From Litchfieldia alkalitelluris (lineage in GTDB: Bacteria; Bacillota; Bacilli; Bacillales; Salisediminibacteriaceae), in NCBI RefSeq assembly GCF_002153425.1, contig NZ_KZ119600.1, forward strand, positions 4,714,935-4,778,934: 64,000 nt of DNA. The letters are read 5' to 3'. Shown here piece by piece: positions 57,359 through 64,000 of the stretch; positions within the stretch are counted from its first letter, which is position 1, and the number at the start of each line of letters is the position of its first letter. Position numbers and translations under genes: made by a program. The notes beneath the pieces were generated by a model, which saw only the letters and a list, made by a program, of their open reading frames with translations, did not search any database and had not been told where the DNA came from.

Positions 57359-57622
57359 ATGTTTATTCATCTTGGTGGAGATATTGTAATTAGATCAAAC
57401 AAGATCATTGCGATATTAGATTTTCAATCCAATGGATCACAAGATAATCAATCTTTTCTCATTGAACAAAAAAGAGGTAATAATACGATCTCAATAACGG
57501 AAGATACACCAAAATCAGTTGTTGTTACTGATGAAAATATTTATTTATCTCCTATATCGTCACACACATTAAAACGAAGATCAGAAACAGTTACAGTACT
57601 AGAAGAAGAGGATTATAATTAG
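57359..57622 (+). CDS. remB: Extracellular matrix regulator RemB (YaaB, DUF370)
   Basis: 87 residues. MFIHLGGDIVIRSNKIIAILD is the DUF370 start. In B. subtilis RemB, with RemA, acts on matrix and osmotic genes. Located between recF and gyrB as in other bacilli. Confidence 0.92.
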   Translation: MFIHLGGDIVIRSNKIIAILDFQSNGSQDNQSFLIEQKRGNNTISITEDTPKSVVVTDENIYLSPISSHTLKRRSETVTVLEEEDYN

Positions 57623-57713
57623 TGACTAAAAATCCTTGAAATATATTTATAGACTAATTTAATTTAGTGATTTGCATTAGATAGATACATTTATTTATCA
57701 ACGAAAAGCGTAG

Positions 57714-59636
<1,923 letters not shown>

Positions 59637-59682
59637 ATAGATAAGTGTTTTGGTTTGGAAATTGTGAACGGAGGTACACAGA

Positions 59683-62274
59683 ATGTCTGAGCACGATCAA
59701 TCAAAAGTGAAAGAAATTAATATAAGTCAGGAAATGAAAACATCGTTTATGGATTACGCCATGAGTGTAATTGTCAGCCGTGCATTACCTGATGTCCGTG
59801 ATGGATTAAAACCAGTACACAGAAGAATATTATTTGCCATGAATGAACTAGGTATTACAGCAGACAAAGCATATAAAAAGTCTGCTCGTATCGTTGGTGA
59901 AGTAATTGGTAAATATCACCCCCATGGTGATTCAGCTGTGTATGAAACAATGGTTCGTATGGCACAGGATTTCAGCTATCGTTATATGCTAGTAAATGGG
60001 CATGGAAACTTTGGTTCCGTTGATGGAGACTCGGCTGCTGCGATGCGTTATACGGAAGCGAAAATGTCAAAAATTTCAATGGAATTAGTTCGTGATATTA
60101 ATAAAGACACGATTGACTACCAAGAAAACTATGACGGTTCTGAATCAGAACCAGTTGTACTTCCGGCTCGATTTCCTAACCTATTAGTTAATGGAACATC
60201 TGGGATTGCAGTTGGAATGGCTACGAATATTCCACCTCACCATCTTGGAGAAGTAATTGAAGGTGTTCTAGAGTTAAGTAAAAACCCAGACTTAACAATT
60301 GCTGAACTAATGGAATATATACCTGGTCCTGACTTCCCAACAGCAGCGGAGATTGTCGGAATTTCAGGAATTAGAAGAGCATATGAAACTGGGAAAGGCT
60401 CTATCACTATTCGTGCTAAAGCTGAAATAGAAGATCATAACGGTAAGCCTTGGATTATCGTGAATGAGATTCCATATCAGGTCAATAAGGCAAGATTAAT
60501 TGAAAAAATAGCAGAGTTAGTTCGTGATAAGAAGATAGATGGTATTACGGATTTACGTGACGAGTCTGACCGTAACGGAATGCGGATCGTTATTGAATTA
60601 CGTCGAGATGTAAATGCTAATGTTTTACTAAACAATCTCTACAAACAGACTGCTTTGCAGACAAGTTTTGGGATTAATATGTTAGCCTTAGTAAATGGAC
60701 ATCCTAAGGTTCTAAACTTAAAAGAAGTTTTATATCACTATTTAGAGCATCAAAAAGTAGTAATTCGCCGTAGAACTGCATTTGAATTGAAAAAGGCTGA
60801 AGCAAGAGCCCATATTCTAGAAGGTTTGCGAATCGCATTAGACCATATCGATGAAATTATTGCATTAATCCGTGGTTCACAAACAACGGAGATTGCTAGG
60901 AACGGTTTGATTGAACAGTTTAATCTGAGTCATGATCAAGCTCAAGCAATTCTCGATATGCGTTTACAAAGGTTAACAGGATTAGAAAGAGATAAAATTG
61001 AAGAAGAATATCAAGAATTAATAGCCAAGATTGCTGAGTTAAAAGCGATTCTAGCTGATGAAGAAAAGGTTCTTGAAATCATCAGAGAAGAATTAATTGA
61101 GATTCGTGATAGATTTAATGATGAGCGAAGAACAACGATTTCTGTCGGTGAAGATAGTTTAGAGGATGAAGATCTTATTCCACGTCAAAATGTGGTTATT
61201 ACCTTGTCCCATAACGGCTATATTAAACGAATTCCATTATCGACTTATCGTAGTCAAAAACGTGGAGGTCGTGGTGTACAAGGAATGGGAACCCACGATG
61301 ATGACTTTGTAAGACATCTATTTATTACAAATTCTCATCATCATCTTCTATTCTTCACTAATAAAGGGAAAGTATATCGACTTAAAGGATATGAAATTCC
61401 TGCTTTAAGCCGTACTGCAAAAGGTATTCCAATTATCAATTTACTGCAAATTGATAAAGACGAATATGTAAGTACAGTTATTCCAGTAGAATCCTTTGAT
61501 GAAGGTAAATATGTATTCTTCATGACTAAATATGGCGTGGTTAAACGTACCAATCTTCCGGCATTTGGAAATATTAGAAGAGGTGGCCTATTTGCCATTA
61601 ATTTACGTGAAGATGATGAACTTCATGGTGTGCGTCTTACAGATGGTGAAAAAGAGATTATCGTTGGAACAAGAAAAGGTATGTCCATACGATTTGAGGA
61701 GACAGACGTACGAATTATGGGAAGAACGGCAGCTGGTGTTAAAGGTGTAACTCTCCAAGAAGAAGACCAAGTAGTTGGAATGGATGTTATTGAAGAAGGA
61801 CAAGATGTCTTGATTGTAACGGACAAAGGCTTTGGTAAGCGTACGCCTATTGAAGATTACCGTGTTCAGACTCGAGGAGGAAAAGGAATTAAAACATGTA
61901 ATATCACCGATAAAAATGGTGACTTAGTTTCCTTGAAAGTAGTTTCTGAAGAGCACGATTTAATGATCATCACAACTTCTGGGGTTATTATTAGAATGCA
62001 TGTTCAAGAAATCTCTCAAACAGGACGTAATACACAAGGGGTAAGACTTATCCGTGTAGCGGAAGATGAGCATGTATCCACCGTGGCAAGAGTCAATATA
62101 GATGATGATGAAGAAGAACTGAATGTTTCAGAAGACGAAACTACAGAATTAGATGATGTAACCAATGTGGAGGGAGATCAACCAGTTTTAGAAAATGATG
62201 AATCCGATCACGTTGAACCTGATAATGATGTAGAAAAATTAGATGAAGATGATTCTTCAACTACAGATGAATAG
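59683..62274 (+). CDS. gyrA: DNA gyrase subunit A with extended acidic tail
   Basis: 863 residues. Catalytic Y123 ([12 protein letters not shown]), quinolone-determining S84 and E88 in the wild-type state ([13 protein letters not shown]), GyrA box [11 protein letters not shown] in the beta-pinwheel. The last 60 residues are about half D and E ([19 protein letters not shown]), longer than the about 821-residue B. subtilis protein. Such tails modulate supercoiling strength in other bacteria. Confidence 0.99.
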   Translation: MSEHDQSKVKEINISQEMKTSFMDYAMSVIVSRALPDVRDGLKPVHRRILFAMNELGITADKAYKKSARIVGEVIGKYHPHGDSAVYETMVRMAQDFSYRYMLVNGHGNFGSVDGDSAAAMRYTEAKMSKISMELVRDINKDTIDYQENYDGSESEPVVLPARFPNLLVNGTSGIAVGMATNIPPHHLGEVIEGVLELSKNPDLTIAELMEYIPGPDFPTAAEIVGISGIRRAYETGKGSITIRAKAEIEDHNGKPWIIVNEIPYQVNKARLIEKIAELVRDKKIDGITDLRDESDRNGMRIVIELRRDVNANVLLNNLYKQTALQTSFGINMLALVNGHPKVLNLKEVLYHYLEHQKVVIRRRTAFELKKAEARAHILEGLRIALDHIDEIIALIRGSQTTEIARNGLIEQFNLSHDQAQAILDMRLQRLTGLERDKIEEEYQELIAKIAELKAILADEEKVLEIIREELIEIRDRFNDERRTTISVGEDSLEDEDLIPRQNVVITLSHNGYIKRIPLSTYRSQKRGGRGVQGMGTHDDDFVRHLFITNSHHHLLFFTNKGKVYRLKGYEIPALSRTAKGIPIINLLQIDKDEYVSTVIPVESFDEGKYVFFMTKYGVVKRTNLPAFGNIRRGGLFAINLREDDELHGVRLTDGEKEIIVGTRKGMSIRFEETDVRIMGRTAAGVKGVTLQEEDQVVGMDVIEEGQDVLIVTDKGFGKRTPIEDYRVQTRGGKGIKTCNITDKNGDLVSLKVVSEEHDLMIITTSGVIIRMHVQEISQTGRNTQGVRLIRVAEDEHVSTVARVNIDDDEEELNVSEDETTELDDVTNVEGDQPVLENDESDHVEPDNDVEKLDEDDSSTTDE

Positions 62275-62294
62275 TTAATAAGATAATATATATT

Positions 62295-62335
62295 AAAGCC
62301 AGGGTTGCAATCTTTCATGCAATCCTGGTTTTTTA
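62295..62335 (+). terminator. gyrA terminator
   Basis: CCAGGGTTGCA (62299-62309) and TGCAATCCTGG (62318-62328), then TTTTTT. Confidence 0.9.
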
Positions 62336-62414
62336 AAAGGTTACCGTGAAAATAGATTTATTTTATTGAATTTGATGCAGGCAGGATACTTGCTTCCCGC
62401 GGGCAATGAAATAT
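62333..62414. repeat. Truncated copy of the 44708 dispersed element
   Basis: AAAGGTTACCGTGAAAATAG and the following TTATTTTATTGAATT align with AAAGGCTACCTTGAAAATAG at 44714; it then keeps only GCTTCCCGCGGGCAA. The remainder of the 441-base gap before the HD-GYP gene is AT-rich without recognisable features. Confidence 0.6.
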
Positions 62415-62715
62415 AGATAATGAATTTATTAAAGCTAAACAGAGTCTTAACTTTCTCTTTATTCTGATGTTTTTTGTTTGAGCTGCAGTATGTTTTCTAT
62501 GTAACTAATGCATATGTACTAATGTTAAATAGGTATATTTTTCTATTCCCCATGATGGTAGGTAGATATGCTGTGTAAAATATAATACAAAAAGACTATT
62601 ATGAATTAATACTTTTTTCAAATGTCCGATATTAATAGAGGTTAATTTATTTTTATACTACTTATTATACTTTTCTATCCAATAGTTTTACATAAATGAA
62701 AGGTTGTGGCTTACT

Positions 62716-63801
62716 ATGATGGTAAATACCTATCATCTAATACCAGGGTGCATTATAAAAGACGATATATATAAATCAACCAATTCTCCATTAATACGTA
62801 AAAATACAGTTGTTACAAAAGAGATCTTAGACGTGTTACATATATTTATGATACCTTCAGTTAATGTGGAAGCTACTCTTGAAAATGGTTCTTTATTTAA
62901 ACCGAAAGAGGTTAAGTCAGATAACGAGCATCTAATTACACAAACAAATTACAGACCAGAACGAAGTACTTTTATAGATCAATATTTAACTAGTGTGAAA
63001 CAATATAAAAGGTTATTTAAGCAATGGCAAGGTGGTAGTAAAGTAGAAGCTTACACGATTAGAAGTATATTCCTCCCATTATATAAGCATACACCTACTA
63101 AAAAGGAACTGATGCAACTTCATACTCTTGGAACAAAAGCAGATTATATTTATTTTCATTCTGTGGCAGTAAGTGTTTATAGTTTTATGTTAGGAAAGAA
63201 ACTTAATCTAAAGAATGGAGAGATTATTCAATTAGGTCTTTCTGCTTTATTAGCTGATTGTGGTATGGCTAAAGTTCCGTTTAATGTGTTTGAAAAACCT
63301 AGTCCACTTTCTGTAGAACAATATAAAGAAGTAAAAAAACACCCATTACAAGGTTATAGAATGTTAGAGAATATTCCTGGGTTTTCGAAAGCTGCCCTAT
63401 TAGGGGTTTTACAACACCATGAACGTGAAGATGGTAGTGGGTACCCAATAAAATTAAAAGGTGACAAAATCCACACGTATGCGAAAATAATTGCAATTTG
63501 TGACATTTACCATGCTATGATTTCTGAGAGATTATATTGTAAGAAGAAATCACCATACAAAGTAATGGAAGATTTACTTAAGAGTCACTTCGGTAAAATT
63601 GATCATGTGATATTAAACAAATTTTTAAATATGGTTGTGGATTTATCTATAGGTAAAAAAGTACGTTTAAATAATGGTGCTATTGGGGAAATTATCTTTG
63701 TAGAAGAAATAGAACCACTAAGACCAATGGTGAAATTGGAGGATGAGAACCTATTATCATTAAAGAGTCATCCAGAGTTTTATATAGATAGTATCGTATA
63801 A
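62716..63801 (+). CDS. HD-GYP domain protein with degenerate HD motif
   Basis: 361 residues from the ATG at 62716; a TTG at 62704 is possible, and the ribosome site GAAAGG fits neither well. The N-terminal 110 residues are of unknown fold; residues 140-330 form an HD-GYP domain with H148, H209, HHE (234-236) and GSGYP (241-245). Where the canonical LLHDIGK is expected the protein has LLADCGM (178-184), so the first HD-pair histidine and the lysine are lost. Probably a c-di-GMP-binding or inactive relative. Lies after gyrA, before a likely rRNA operon. Confidence 0.8.
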   Translation: MMVNTYHLIPGCIIKDDIYKSTNSPLIRKNTVVTKEILDVLHIFMIPSVNVEATLENGSLFKPKEVKSDNEHLITQTNYRPERSTFIDQYLTSVKQYKRLFKQWQGGSKVEAYTIRSIFLPLYKHTPTKKELMQLHTLGTKADYIYFHSVAVSVYSFMLGKKLNLKNGEIIQLGLSALLADCGMAKVPFNVFEKPSPLSVEQYKEVKKHPLQGYRMLENIPGFSKAALLGVLQHHEREDGSGYPIKLKGDKIHTYAKIIAICDIYHAMISERLYCKKKSPYKVMEDLLKSHFGKIDHVILNKFLNMVVDLSIGKKVRLNNGAIGEIIFVEEIEPLRPMVKLEDENLLSLKSHPEFYIDSIV

Positions 63802-63857
63802 GAATGGACAAGCATAAACTTTTTAAATAATTATATATATAAAGTTTTAAAATACTA

Positions 63858-64000
63858 TTGCAAAATAGAATTGATCTGTGGTATATTATTTATTGTCGCT
63901 AAAACAAGCGATTACGAAAACATGTTTTATTAAATATCTGTAAAATAACTTTTAAAACTTTTTTTAAAAAAGTTATTGACATTCAACTAGAATATTTGGT
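63858..64000 (+). promoter_or_regulatory. Probable tandem promoters of an rRNA operon beyond the window
   Basis: TTGCAA (63858-63863), 18-base spacer, TATATT (63882-63887), then TTATTGTCGCT; and TTGACA (63976-63981) whose -10 falls at the window edge. In B. subtilis rrnO follows gyrA at this place, with P1/P2 promoters of this type. The rRNA itself is not in the window. Confidence 0.5.

Noticed and set aside
63802..64000. Start of 16S rRNA
   Set aside because: No 16S 5' sequence is present by position 64000; only promoter-like sequences are visible.

Overview
The window is a contiguous piece of a low-GC Bacillaceae chromosome centred on the replication origin. The evidence is the conserved order rpmH-rnpA-yidD-yidC-jag-mnmE-mnmG-rsmG-noc-soj-spo0J on one side and dnaA-dnaN-rlbA-recF-remB-gyrB-gyrA on the other, together with the walRKHIJ operon, yyaC, DnaA boxes, and parS sites identical to the Bacillus consensus. 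Sporulation genes (yyaC, spo0J, soj, the spoIIIJ-type yidC, jag) point to a spore former. I cannot name the species; the unusual L34 N-terminus and the GH120 xylosidase may help to place it.

Layout. 1-8242 is accessory: the 5' part of a GH120 beta-xylosidase with a divergent AraC regulator, a NERD-domain protein, a 728-bp array of fourteen 52-bp palindromic repeats, a FokI-like type IIS restriction-modification pair (endonuclease plus two-domain methyltransferase) and a divergent small protein with a PD-(D/E)xK-like core. 8243-16033 is a loose mix of metabolic and regulatory genes (FAD oxidoreductase, DegV, luciferase-like flavoenzyme, CarD-like factor, a frameshifted MocR-type regulator beside a PNPOx-like gene), dotted with palindromic dispersed repeats. 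16119-25642 is the wall-homeostasis block: rlmH, yyzF, htrA-type protease, the walRKHIJ operon and an M23 peptidase. 25865-26630 holds five tRNA genes. 26785-28541 is an autoregulated ArsR-like repressor with an MFS pump. 28734-38748 is core: purA, dnaC, rplI, gdpP, yybS, rpsR-ssb-rpsF, ychF, yyzM. 38881-51043 runs through yyaC, the ParABS/Noc segregation module, rsmG-mnmG-mnmE, jag and yidC to rpmH. 52071-54633 is oriC, and 53056-63801 reads rightward from dnaA to a degenerate HD-GYP protein. The last 150 bases look like the tandem promoters of an rRNA operon that starts beyond the window.

How it works together. Origin firing (DnaA boxes, an AT-rich unwinding element with DnaA-trios), clamp and gyrase supply, ParB/parS loading and Noc occlusion are all encoded within about 22 kb. 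Nearly all genes on each side of oriC are transcribed away from it, co-directional with replication. Several origin-proximal genes use TTG or GTG starts. The most distinctive cargo is the FokI-like island with its extra nuclease-like gene and neighbouring palindromic array.
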